The position numbers and the translations under genes were made by a program. A stretch of DNA of 7,468 nt, taken from Phycisphaerales bacterium. GTDB lineage: Bacteria; Planctomycetota; Phycisphaerae; Phycisphaerales; UBA1924. The notes beneath the pieces were generated by a model. The model was not told the origin of the DNA. It saw nothing but the letters and a program-made list of their open reading frames with translations, and searched no databases. Positions within the stretch are counted from its first letter, which is position 1. Every line of letters begins with the position of its first letter. The stretch covers positions 1-7,468 of the forward strand of contig JAJDDL010000364.1 of assembly GCA_029260335.1 (NCBI GenBank). Direction: 5' to 3'. This document shows positions 1 through 6,650 of the stretch, one piece after another.

Positions 1-272
1 TCAATCAGGTTGTTTTCTGCCAGCCGCGTCACCCAGGCGATGAACCCGCTCACGCCGCCACCCGTGAATCGATCAAGCCGGAGCACAACCTCCAGGTACG
101 TCACCTGCATCACGTCGTCGACATCGAGATGGGCCTGGAGCCACCCGGTGATCTTGGGGGCTATTCGACCACGCACCTGGGGGCCGCAGTGCTCCAGGAG
201 GTCCATGAGCGCAGCCCGGTCGCCGCCCTTGGCTCGACGCAGCAGATCGTCGCGTTGATCACTTTCACCCAT
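1..272 (-). CDS. ECF-type RNA polymerase sigma factor, N-terminal part (3' end outside window)
   Basis: Reading the minus strand from the ATG at 272-270 gives 90 open codons running off the left edge. The product begins MGESDQRDDLLRRAKGGD. Residues 8-69 match sigma region 2 of the ECF family: a leading helix, then D50-V-D-D-V-M-Q-V-T-Y-L-E-V (the core RNA polymerase-binding helix of region 2.2), then L66-D-R-F. Residues 77-89 (FIAWVTRLAENNL) fit regions 2.3-2.4, which melt and read the -10 element. Region 4 would lie outside the window. A GGAG lies 9 nt before the ATG on this strand. The short N-terminus and wording resemble the many ECF factors of planctomycetes. It is divergent from the response regulator at 465, with 192 bp between them. 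A weak sigma-54-like pattern, GG-N10-GC with a full TTGCA (312-298, minus), lies 26 nt before the start codon. Regulon and partner are unknown. Confidence 0.85.
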   Translation of the reverse strand, partial: MGESDQRDDLLRRAKGGDRAALMDLLEHCGPQVRGRIAPKITGWLQAHLDVDDVMQVTYLEVVLRLDRFTGGGVSGFIAWVTRLAENNLI

Positions 273-464
273 CGGTGGACACTCCAAGTGCAGCCAATGC
301 AAGCAGTTTACCCCAAGTTGGCAGTTGTCGGACCCCACAATGCGGCTTCGGATATCACGGATACGGCCGAACCCGCCACATGCTTCAAGAAAGCACCATG
401 CAAGGTCGATGCTGGGATGTCCCTGCGTAGTTTCGAGGTATAGGACCTCCTGGAGCTCACTGCC

Positions 465-860
465 ATGACCGCCCCACGAATCCTGCTGGCCGACGACGAG
501 GTGCACATCACGCGCCTGGTCGCGCGTCGACTGGAAGAGTCGGGCCATGAGATTCGTGTCGCCTGCGATGGCGAAGAGGCATGGAGCGTCATCCAGGAAT
601 GGCCCCCCAATCTCATCATCACAGACCTGCAGATGCCATATGTCAGCGGCATCGACCTGGTCCTGCGCGCCCGGACACAACCGCAAACGGCCGACATCCC
701 GGTCATCATGCTGACCGCTCGCGGCTATGTACTCCAAGAAGAGCAGATCAAGCAAGCGAAGATCACGCATCTGCTGAGCAAGCCATTCAGCATCCGCCGT
801 CTGGCGACCCTCGTCGAGGAGTTGCTCGAACAGAACGAGCAGGCGAGGCGCGCTGCATGA
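465..860 (+). CDS. Single-domain response regulator (CheY-like receiver)
   Basis: This 131-residue protein is a complete receiver (REC) domain with no output domain. The acidic Mg-binding pocket is D10-D11-E12, the phospho-acceptor is D54 (LIITDLQMP), the switch Thr is T84 (MLTAR) and the conserved Lys is K106 (SKPFS). By family knowledge it accepts a phosphoryl group on Asp from a histidine kinase and signals by changing its binding surface. The ATG at 465 is preceded by GGAG (452-455) with a 9-nt spacer. Its TGA overlaps the ATG of the HD-GYP gene (ATGA, 857-860), so the two are surely co-transcribed and probably translationally coupled. The likeliest partner in this window is that HD-GYP enzyme, and the likeliest donor is the kinase at 2514-4205; both are inferences from adjacency. 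A weak TATAGG -10-like box sits at 439-444, with no convincing -35. A small hairpin, GAGGT/ACCTC (435-449), lies just before the ribosome site. Confidence 0.93.
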   Translation: MTAPRILLADDEVHITRLVARRLEESGHEIRVACDGEEAWSVIQEWPPNLIITDLQMPYVSGIDLVLRARTQPQTADIPVIMLTARGYVLQEEQIKQAKITHLLSKPFSIRRLATLVEELLEQNEQARRAA

Positions 861-2488
861 GCTTGAGCTCTCACGACAACCATCTCGATCCGTACGAGGT
901 CGTCGCCGGTCGGTGCGCAAAGCTCGGCCTTGCCGTCTGGCGATGCAATCCCGCGGGCATCATCATCAGCGAGCCCGACGATGAAGGCCTGCTCGGACTC
1001 TGGCACAACGCAAGCACGCTCACCCAGGCCATCGCCCGCATGGTCTGCGAACTCTCGGGCCAGACTCCCACCGAGCCCATCCAACTCGACGAGTCGTGCT
1101 GGGCCATCATCGTGCCGGTGACATGGCGCAATCGGCTCGGCGGCTATATCGTCGCGCTCGCGCTCGGCGAAGAGTTCTTCGATTCCGATCTGTTCAACAA
1201 GTCCTGCGCCAGCGCACAGCTCAACGTCGCAACAACGAGGCGATGCCTCCGGGAGCGCGCATGCCTCAACGAAACCAGCGTCCGTCAGGCCATGCGCATG
1301 GTCCGATGGATGGTCGATGATCTGGAGTCGGTCGGGGATCTTGACGAGACCGTCTCGGGCTTCACCGTCCAACTGAGCAACGCCTACGAGACAATCGACC
1401 TGCTCTACGCGCTGGGCCACTCCATGAACGAGCCCAACGAGCCGGGCCAGTTCATCACCGCCGCACTCGAACGCGTGCACACCGCCATGGACTTCGCCTG
1501 GGTGGGCGCCATGTTCAGCGATGACGCCGGGGCCGCACCAGTCGTGCACGGCAAGTTCTATTCCCACGGCTCGCCCACCATGTCCAAGCAGCGCCTCCAG
1601 AAGGCTTGCCGAGGACTCGTCGGCTCGATTCCAACACCCAAGGAACGCCACATTCTGAGCGACAACCCCGGGTTCGACCCCGATGGCGGGCCGCAGATCA
1701 TCCTCCAGCCCATCCTCCGCTCCGGACGCCTTGCGGGGTTCATCCTGGCGGGCGAGAAGGGCGGCATCGATCCGCAGGTCAGCAGCTACGACACGCACCT
1801 GCTCGAAGCCACCGCAAGCTACATCGGCCCATTCCTCGAGAACGCGTCGCTCTACGAGACCCAGAACCGCATGTTCCTGGGCACCCTCCAAGCACTCACC
1901 AGCGCGATCGACGCCAAAGACCCCTACACCCATGGTCACTCCGAACGCGTCGCACACCTCTCGGCGCAACTCGCCGCGGCGGTCGGCCTTGAGCACGAAC
2001 GCGTCGAGCGGATCCACATCGCGGGCCTTGTGCACGATGTCGGCAAGATCGGTGTTCCCGAACTCATCCTCGGCAAGCCCGGACGCTTGGATGACGCTGA
2101 GATGGATGCCATCCGCCAGCATCCCGCGATCGGCCATCGCATCCTGCAAGACATCCCGGTGCTCGACGACATCGTGCCGGGCGTGCTCCACCACCATGAG
2201 CGCTGGGATGGCGACGGATACCCGGCCAAGCTCGCCGGCAACAAGATCCCACAGATCGCCCGTATCATCGGCGTCGCCGACACCTTCGATGCGATGAGCT
2301 CCAACCGCGCGTATCGCCCCGCGATGACGCGCGACAAGGTGCTTGCAGAGATCAGAAGCTGCGCCGGCAGCCAGTTCGACCCCGAACTCGTGGAACCCTT
2401 CTTGGGCCTCGACTTCGCGGAGTACGACAACATGGTCGAACGGGCCCACGCCGAGAGCGAGAACGGGTCAGTCAACCGCGCGGCATAG
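857..2488 (+). CDS. HD-GYP cyclic-di-GMP phosphodiesterase with Cys-rich N-terminal and GAF-like domains
   Basis: The protein has 543 residues and is predicted cytoplasmic, with no signal peptide or membrane segment. Residues about 335-535 are a full HD-GYP domain: Y357-T-H-G-H-S-E-R, the metal-binding pair H393-D394 in LVHDVGKIGVP, a later HPAIGH, and the signature H446-H447-E448-R-W-D451-G-D-G454-Y455-P456. All recognisable catalytic residues are present, so hydrolysis of cyclic-di-GMP (to pGpG or GMP) is the expected activity. Residues about 190-335 look like a GAF domain. Residues 1-150 are an unassigned input region, perhaps GAF- or PocR-like in fold, with seven of the nine cysteines (C20, C30, C64, C81, C117, C130, C136). 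A helical stretch around 140-185 (ending in LSNAYETIDLLYALG) joins the two. I chose ATG 857 because it overlaps the receiver's stop codon and starts just before recognisable sequence; the frame is open further upstream only as a shadow of the receiver gene. It resembles RpfG with its receiver on a separate chain. Confidence 0.93.
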   Translation: MSLSSHDNHLDPYEVVAGRCAKLGLAVWRCNPAGIIISEPDDEGLLGLWHNASTLTQAIARMVCELSGQTPTEPIQLDESCWAIIVPVTWRNRLGGYIVALALGEEFFDSDLFNKSCASAQLNVATTRRCLRERACLNETSVRQAMRMVRWMVDDLESVGDLDETVSGFTVQLSNAYETIDLLYALGHSMNEPNEPGQFITAALERVHTAMDFAWVGAMFSDDAGAAPVVHGKFYSHGSPTMSKQRLQKACRGLVGSIPTPKERHILSDNPGFDPDGGPQIILQPILRSGRLAGFILAGEKGGIDPQVSSYDTHLLEATASYIGPFLENASLYETQNRMFLGTLQALTSAIDAKDPYTHGHSERVAHLSAQLAAAVGLEHERVERIHIAGLVHDVGKIGVPELILGKPGRLDDAEMDAIRQHPAIGHRILQDIPVLDDIVPGVLHHHERWDGDGYPAKLAGNKIPQIARIIGVADTFDAMSSNRAYRPAMTRDKVLAEIRSCAGSQFDPELVEPFLGLDFAEYDNMVERAHAESENGSVNRAA

Positions 2489-2499
2489 CCAAAGCCGCG
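2479..2499. terminator. Possible weak terminator hairpin between convergent genes
   Basis: A 6-bp G+C-only stem, CGCGGC (2479-2484) with GCCGCG (2494-2499), encloses a 9-nt loop and spans the last codons of the HD-GYP gene and most of the 25-bp gap to the convergent kinase gene. There is no T-run on either side, so it is not a classic intrinsic terminator. It is offered only because two convergent transcripts must end here and nothing better is visible. Confidence 0.2.
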
Positions 2500-2513
2500 A
2501 AGCACCGCCCGTA

Positions 2514-4205
2514 TCAAGAACCCAACGGATCGCCCTCAGCCGCCTTGCTCTCTGCGGTCGCCGCCGGATCCAACGCGCCATGATCATCGGCGGGCAAGAT
2601 CACGCGAAAGGTCGTCCCCGATCCCTCGGATAACACCTCGATGTGCCCGCGGTGGTCCTCGATGATCCGCTTGGTCACCGCCAACCCAAGCCCCGTGCCC
2701 CGGGTGCCCTTGGTCGTGTTGAATGGCTCGAAGATCCAACGCAACTTCTCTTCGGGGATCCCCTTGCCATTGTCACGCACGTGAATCTCGGCCATCGGCG
2801 GCTGGCTCTGGAGCAGCGGATCGGGCGTGTGGTACATCGTGCGCACCGTAACGACCCCGCCCGTCGACTCTACCGCGTCCACCGCATTGCCCATCAGGTT
2901 CACGATCGCCTGGTGCAGCAGGTTCGGATCCACCGGGATCGGAGGCATCTCCGGATCCGGATCGAGGATCATCGCACATCCCTTCTCCTCGCACATCGGC
3001 GCGAGCAGCTCGGCGCACTCCTCGATCAGCTTCTTCAATGGCGTCAGCTCGATCTCCACCTGCTTCTGACGGCTGAACGTCAGCATGTTGACGGTCAATC
3101 CAACGATCCGATCGATGTTGCGCTTCTGGATCGTCCAGCCGTCGCGTGCGATGCTCAGATCCTCGCGATCCAGCCCGATCTGCACGAGATCCGCCCCGCC
3201 GCGCAACCCTTGCAAGATGTTCTTGATCGAATGGCTCAGGCTCGCGACCGTCTCGCCCATCGCCGACAACCGCTCGGCGTGGATCTTCTGCGCCCCCAGC
3301 TCCGCGTTCGCCAGCGCCAGGCCGGTGTGCTGGCCAATCGCGTTCATCAACGCGAGCTGCTCGCGTGTAAACGAGAAGTTGATGATCGACGAATCGATGT
3401 AGATCGCGCCGTACACCCGGTCGCGATGGCGAATCGGGGCGCAGATCGCCGAGCGGATCTTGAAGCGCTGCACGCTATCACCAGCCTGGAATCGCGGATC
3501 GTTCATCGCGTTGGTGCTCAAGATCCCTTCGGTCTTGGTCACGCAATGACGCAAGATCGTTCGGCTGACATGGATCTTCGCCTCGCTCGCGTCCCTGGGC
3601 GGCAGCTTGTAACGCACCACCGCCGGCTCGAGCGGCGTGTCCACGCCAGCGCCGCGCACCATGATGAACCCACGCTCGGGGCTGAACTCCTTGAACACCA
3701 AGTCCATCACCGACGAGAGCAACGCCCTTCGACTCGTCGTGTGGCCCAGAAGCGTTGTCAGGTGATACACGACCTGGAGATGATGCACCGCCGCCGCGCC
3801 CGGCTCGGGCTCTGCCAGAATCACCGAATCGTCATCGCTCGCAAGCGTGTGCTCGAACTCGGTCTCGAGGATCGAATCGGCCACGATATTGACCGCGTTG
3901 CTCTTGGCCGGATCCACCGCCCCAAACGCGAAGAGCGAGGACCCGACCCGCACCAGATCGCCCCGCCGCAATCGCACCCGTTCATCGATCCGCACGCCGT
4001 TGATCCACGTCCCGTTCTGGCTCTCCAGATCGCGGATCCACCACTCGCCCGCGTCGGGCGTGAGCTCGGCGTGCCGACGGCTGACCGTGTTGTCGCTTAT
4101 GGGCAAGGCCTCGCTCGAGCGACCAAGCAGCTGCGGCTCGTGCTCGGGCAGCTCAAACCGCTTGCCGACGTCCGGGCCCTCGATGATCGTGAGAATCAGC
4201 ACCAA
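2514..4205 (-). CDS. FHA-GAF sensor histidine kinase
   Basis: The 563-residue soluble kinase has no membrane segment. Residues 1-95 are an FHA domain with G28-R29-S30, S42-R43-R44-H45 and N64-G65-T-W-I-N69-G70, the phosphothreonine-binding loops. Residues 100-140 are an acidic linker. Residues about 145-302 are a GAF domain ending in ICAPIRHRDRVYGAIYID. The dimerisation/H-box holds H325 in LSHSIKNILQG. The ATPase domain has an N-box (N436, N440 in HQAIVNLMGNAVDAVE), a G1 box D478-N-G-K-G482, an F-box IFEPF and a G2 box G503-T-G-L-G507. Kinase activity on a response regulator is expected. The residue after H325 is Ser, where most HisKA kinases carry Glu or Asp. The start is TTG 4205 or GTG 4202, since the FHA strand LILTIIEG begins at once and no ATG or clear Shine-Dalgarno is present. 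It is convergent with the receiver/HD-GYP operon and divergent from holA. The FHA domain suggests input from a Ser/Thr kinase (inference). Confidence 0.93.
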   Translation of the reverse strand: MVLILTIIEGPDVGKRFELPEHEPQLLGRSSEALPISDNTVSRRHAELTPDAGEWWIRDLESQNGTWINGVRIDERVRLRRGDLVRVGSSLFAFGAVDPAKSNAVNIVADSILETEFEHTLASDDDSVILAEPEPGAAAVHHLQVVYHLTTLLGHTTSRRALLSSVMDLVFKEFSPERGFIMVRGAGVDTPLEPAVVRYKLPPRDASEAKIHVSRTILRHCVTKTEGILSTNAMNDPRFQAGDSVQRFKIRSAICAPIRHRDRVYGAIYIDSSIINFSFTREQLALMNAIGQHTGLALANAELGAQKIHAERLSAMGETVASLSHSIKNILQGLRGGADLVQIGLDREDLSIARDGWTIQKRNIDRIVGLTVNMLTFSRQKQVEIELTPLKKLIEECAELLAPMCEEKGCAMILDPDPEMPPIPVDPNLLHQAIVNLMGNAVDAVESTGGVVTVRTMYHTPDPLLQSQPPMAEIHVRDNGKGIPEEKLRWIFEPFNTTKGTRGTGLGLAVTKRIIEDHRGHIEVLSEGSGTTFRVILPADDHGALDPAATAESKAAEGDPLGS

Positions 4206-4235
4206 GGAACGATACCGCGTTGGGCTTCGCCCGGA

Positions 4236-4252
4236 TCCAACCCAAGTGCCAA
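4236..4252 (-). promoter_or_regulatory. Candidate sigma-54-like promoter for the histidine kinase
   Basis: On the minus strand the 74-bp gap between the kinase and holA reads TTGGCACttgggTTGGA. The -24 half (TTGGCAC) is perfect and the spacing between the -24 GG and the -12 dinucleotide is the required 10 nt. The -12 half is TTGGA instead of TTGCA, so one of the most conserved bases is wrong. A start site about 12 nt further on would leave a leader of about 20 nt before the kinase start codon. I found no good -35/-10 pair for the housekeeping sigma factor in this gap. Confidence 0.27.
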
Positions 4253-4279
4253 CGCCCCGCCCTCGGCTATCCTGGAGCC

Positions 4280-5278
4280 ATGGCCCGCCGACCCGCCAGT
4301 TCCGCTCCGCCGCCGACGCTCGACCAGACGACCCGGGTCGCCCTGCTCTTGGGCAAAGAGGCCTTTGTCCGCGATGCCTATCTCAATCGCCTGAAGCTCG
4401 CACTCGAAAAAGCCCACGGCGAGATCCAGATCGCCCGCTTCCGAGGCTCAGAGTGCGATATCGCGGACGTCCTGGACGAGGCCCGGAGCTTCGGGCTCAT
4501 GGTCACCCACAAGCTCATCATCGTGAGTGAGGCCGCCGACCTTGTCACGGGCGAGACCAACCGCAGAGCCATGGAGCGTTACGCCCAGAGCCCGACCGAA
4601 AGCGCCACCCTCGCATTGCTCGCCGATACCTGGCACAAGGGCAAACTCGACAAGATGATCGCCGAGGTCGGCGCGATCGTGCCCTGTGAGGCACTCGCAG
4701 AGCCCGACGCTATGCGTTGGCTCGAGATGCGTGCGAGCAAGAATCACAACGCAAAGATCGACCGAGACGCGGCCCGCCTGCTTGTCGACCGCATGGGCAC
4801 CTCCCTCCAACGTCTGGATAGCGAGCTTGCCAAGCTCGCAGCGGATCACCCCGTGATCGACGAGCAGGCCGTCCGCTCGCTGGTTGGCAAGACCCGCGAA
4901 GAAGAAGTCTGGGGAATCCAAAGCGATGTGCTACGCGCTACCCCGGACTACGCCGTGGGCCAACTCCGTGAGGCAATTGAAATCTCTCGCCATCCGCCGG
5001 TGCTCATTAGTTACGCCCTGACCGACCTGACGCGCAAACTCCACGCGATGGCCCGGGGCCTGGATGATCGGATCCCCCCCCAGCAACTCGCCAAGACCCT
5101 GAAGCTCTGGGGCCCGGCGGGCCGGGCCATTGAAGAATCGGCCCGAAAGCTGGGCTCGCAAACCGCCGCCAGGCTCTTTCGCGAGGCCATCGCGACCGAC
5201 GCCGCGATCAAATCCGGCCTCGGCAGGCCCCAGCGGCGCCTCGAGCGTTTGGCCATGCAGATCGCCTCATCCCGCTAA
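4280..5278 (+). CDS. holA: DNA polymerase III subunit delta
   Basis: This 332-residue protein has the length and pattern of the clamp-loader delta subunit, which opens the beta sliding clamp so that the loader complex can place it on primed DNA. Visible family features are the opening strand VALLLGKEAF (residues 20-29) followed by a helix, a first domain with KLIIVSEA and TLALLADTWHKGKLDKMI, the middle helical domain with RDAARLLVDRMGTSLQRLDSELAKLA, and a C-terminal helical domain ending LGRPQRRLERLAMQIA. No Walker A motif is seen, as expected for delta. I chose ATG 4280. The frame is open back to a TTG at 4220, but the extra 20 residues resemble no part of the family. A GGAG sits only 2 nt before this ATG, unusually close, so the start is less certain than the identity. 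It is divergent from the kinase. The lipoprotein gene follows 66 nt later with no terminator between, so co-transcription is likely. Confidence 0.9.
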   Translation: MARRPASSAPPPTLDQTTRVALLLGKEAFVRDAYLNRLKLALEKAHGEIQIARFRGSECDIADVLDEARSFGLMVTHKLIIVSEAADLVTGETNRRAMERYAQSPTESATLALLADTWHKGKLDKMIAEVGAIVPCEALAEPDAMRWLEMRASKNHNAKIDRDAARLLVDRMGTSLQRLDSELAKLAADHPVIDEQAVRSLVGKTREEEVWGIQSDVLRATPDYAVGQLREAIEISRHPPVLISYALTDLTRKLHAMARGLDDRIPPQQLAKTLKLWGPAGRAIEESARKLGSQTAARLFREAIATDAAIKSGLGRPQRRLERLAMQIASSR

Positions 5279-5331
5279 TCCCAAAGTCGACGGGCCCATC
5301 CTGTCGATTGTCTGGCGGACCATCGCGGAGC

Positions 5332-5335
5332 GAGG
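5332..5335 (+). promoter_or_regulatory. Ribosome binding site that sets the lipoprotein start
   Basis: GAGG lies 9 nt before ATG 5345. It directly abuts the alternative in-frame TTG at 5336, which would leave no spacer. This supports ATG 5345 and a signal peptide beginning MRKDC. Confidence 0.6.
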
Positions 5336-5344
5336 TTGATCAAC

Positions 5345-6625
5345 ATGCGCAAGGATTGCACCATTCTGGGTCTCGTCGTGACTGCACTCGCCGGCTGTGG
5401 TGGGAGCGGACCGAGAATCGAGCCCATCAACAACGGCCTCAACTACCTGGCCGCCGAAGACCCACAACAAGAGGCCAAAGCGGACACCGAGCAGGACCTG
5501 GCCGCGCTGCCCGATCCCGCCTCGGCGAGCGAGCCCACCGATGCCTGGGCCAAGGCGGCCGTGGACCTCCAGGAGCTCCAGACCCTGCTCAACCAGGAAC
5601 GCTCGGCTGAGATGGGCGAGGGCGAGGGCGAGACGATTGACCAAGAGTTGGTTGAAGAAAACCAACCTTCTCTGCTCTTGGCCGACGCCTCTCTACAAAC
5701 CCTCACGACGGACCCGACGGACCCGACCGAGACCGTCGTACCTCCGGGCATGCCATCGGATCTTGAGAGTGAAACACAAGCCGACGCAGAGACAGACGAT
5801 GCAAGCGAGACTCTGGCGGACGCTTCTTCCATCCCTGAAGTGGAAGTGAACGATCCCGATCTTGTAGAGCAGGATCAGCGTCCGAACGTCCTTGCTACAA
5901 ACTCCCCGAGTCCTGAAGACATCGCACGCATGCTCCAGGACATGCTTCTTGAACGTGCCGCTGACGGCGTGCCGGCAGATGCAGCACGTGCCGCACTCCT
6001 CGCCGCGGCTCTCGGGTTGCCCGACGACGAACTCGACGCGATGCAGTTCCACCCCGCCGAGCGAGCCCGCATCGATGCGGCCAGAGCGTTTGTCCGATCG
6101 TTCATCGAATCTGATGCCACCAACGAGCAAGTCCTCGAACGGCTCGAGAGCTTGTCTGAAGACCTCGCATCGTCGTCCAACGCGTTTCGCGTCCGCGAAG
6201 CCAAGCTCTGCACTGAGGTTCGCGCCTTCGCCGACTACACGCCGATCACCGACACGACCTTCCTCGCCGGCATCGACAATCACCTCATCGTCTACACCGA
6301 GCCCGACCGGTTCAGCTGCCGTCAAGTCACGACCGAGGGACAGCCATCGTTCGAGGTCGAGATCTCCCAGCAGTTGACCCTCTATCACGACGCCCCGGGT
6401 GAGTTGCAGGTCTGGCACCAGCCCCGAGCCCGGATCCTGGAAAACTCCCGCCGCAAACGCCGGGACTTCTACCTCGTCAACGAGATCGAGCTCCCGGCTC
6501 GGCTGAGCGTCGGTTCCTACCTCCTGAAGGTCTCGACTCGCGATGAGGTTTCGGGCGCGATCGCCGAGCGGACGATCCCGATTCGGATCGTCGCCGACCC
6601 CGCTCTCGCACACGCTGGCGGCTAG
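5345..6625 (+). CDS. Putative lipoprotein with acidic low-complexity linker and C-terminal beta-rich domain, function unknown
   Basis: The 426-residue protein starts with a lipoprotein signal peptide: M1-R-K, a hydrophobic core (TILGLVVTA) and the lipobox L15-A-G-C18, so C18 should be lipidated after export. G19-G20 follow, with no Asp at +2, so under the E. coli rule an outer-membrane destination is possible. Residues about 40-200 are an acidic, low-complexity region rich in Glu, Asp, Ala, Thr and Pro, with short repeats (GEGEGE at 91-96, TDPTDPTE near 122), and are probably a disordered spacer. Residues about 200-285 look helical. Residues about 285-420 look like a beta-rich domain (FLAGIDNHLIVYTEPDRF, LTLYHDAPGELQVWHQ, LPARLSVGSYLLKVSTRD) with two cysteines, C289 and C325, that could pair outside the cytoplasm. 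I do not recognise the family. An extracytoplasmic binding or structural role is plausible but unproven. It is probably in an operon with holA and is followed at once by a strong terminator. Confidence 0.85.
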   Translation: MRKDCTILGLVVTALAGCGGSGPRIEPINNGLNYLAAEDPQQEAKADTEQDLAALPDPASASEPTDAWAKAAVDLQELQTLLNQERSAEMGEGEGETIDQELVEENQPSLLLADASLQTLTTDPTDPTETVVPPGMPSDLESETQADAETDDASETLADASSIPEVEVNDPDLVEQDQRPNVLATNSPSPEDIARMLQDMLLERAADGVPADAARAALLAAALGLPDDELDAMQFHPAERARIDAARAFVRSFIESDATNEQVLERLESLSEDLASSSNAFRVREAKLCTEVRAFADYTPITDTTFLAGIDNHLIVYTEPDRFSCRQVTTEGQPSFEVEISQQLTLYHDAPGELQVWHQPRARILENSRRKRRDFYLVNEIELPARLSVGSYLLKVSTRDEVSGAIAERTIPIRIVADPALAHAGG

Positions 6626-6626
6626 A

Positions 6627-6650
6627 CCTGCCATTCGGGCAGGGGTTTTC
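6627..6650 (+). terminator. Intrinsic terminator after the lipoprotein gene
   Basis: A perfect 6-bp stem, CCTGCC (6627-6632) with GGCAGG (6638-6643), encloses the loop ATTCG and is followed by GG and TTTTC. It starts one base after the stop codon at 6623-6625. It should end the holA-lipoprotein transcript and isolate clpC from it. Confidence 0.75.

Noticed and set aside
191..456. 14-bp identical sequence GGACCTCCTGGAGC in opposite orientations (191-204 and 443-456)
   Set aside because: One copy codes for a Leu-Leu-Glu stretch in the sigma factor and the other covers a ribosome site. There is no third copy or flanking structure, so chance in GC-rich DNA is the simplest explanation.
725..2449. 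Long open frame on the minus strand (574 codons)
   Set aside because: It lies opposite the receiver/HD-GYP genes, which have complete catalytic motifs. Its translation is rich in Val, Gly, Asp and Arg with no domain, typical of antisense frames in GC-rich DNA.
2643..4394. Long open frame on the plus strand (583 codons)
   Set aside because: It lies opposite the FHA-GAF kinase. The product is Arg-, His- and Leu-rich low-complexity sequence with no recognisable motif, so it is a shadow of the real gene.
5345..6625. LptE, because lptE neighbours holA in proteobacteria
   Set aside because: The protein is over twice the usual LptE length, lies downstream rather than upstream of holA, and has no LptE-like sequence that I can see.
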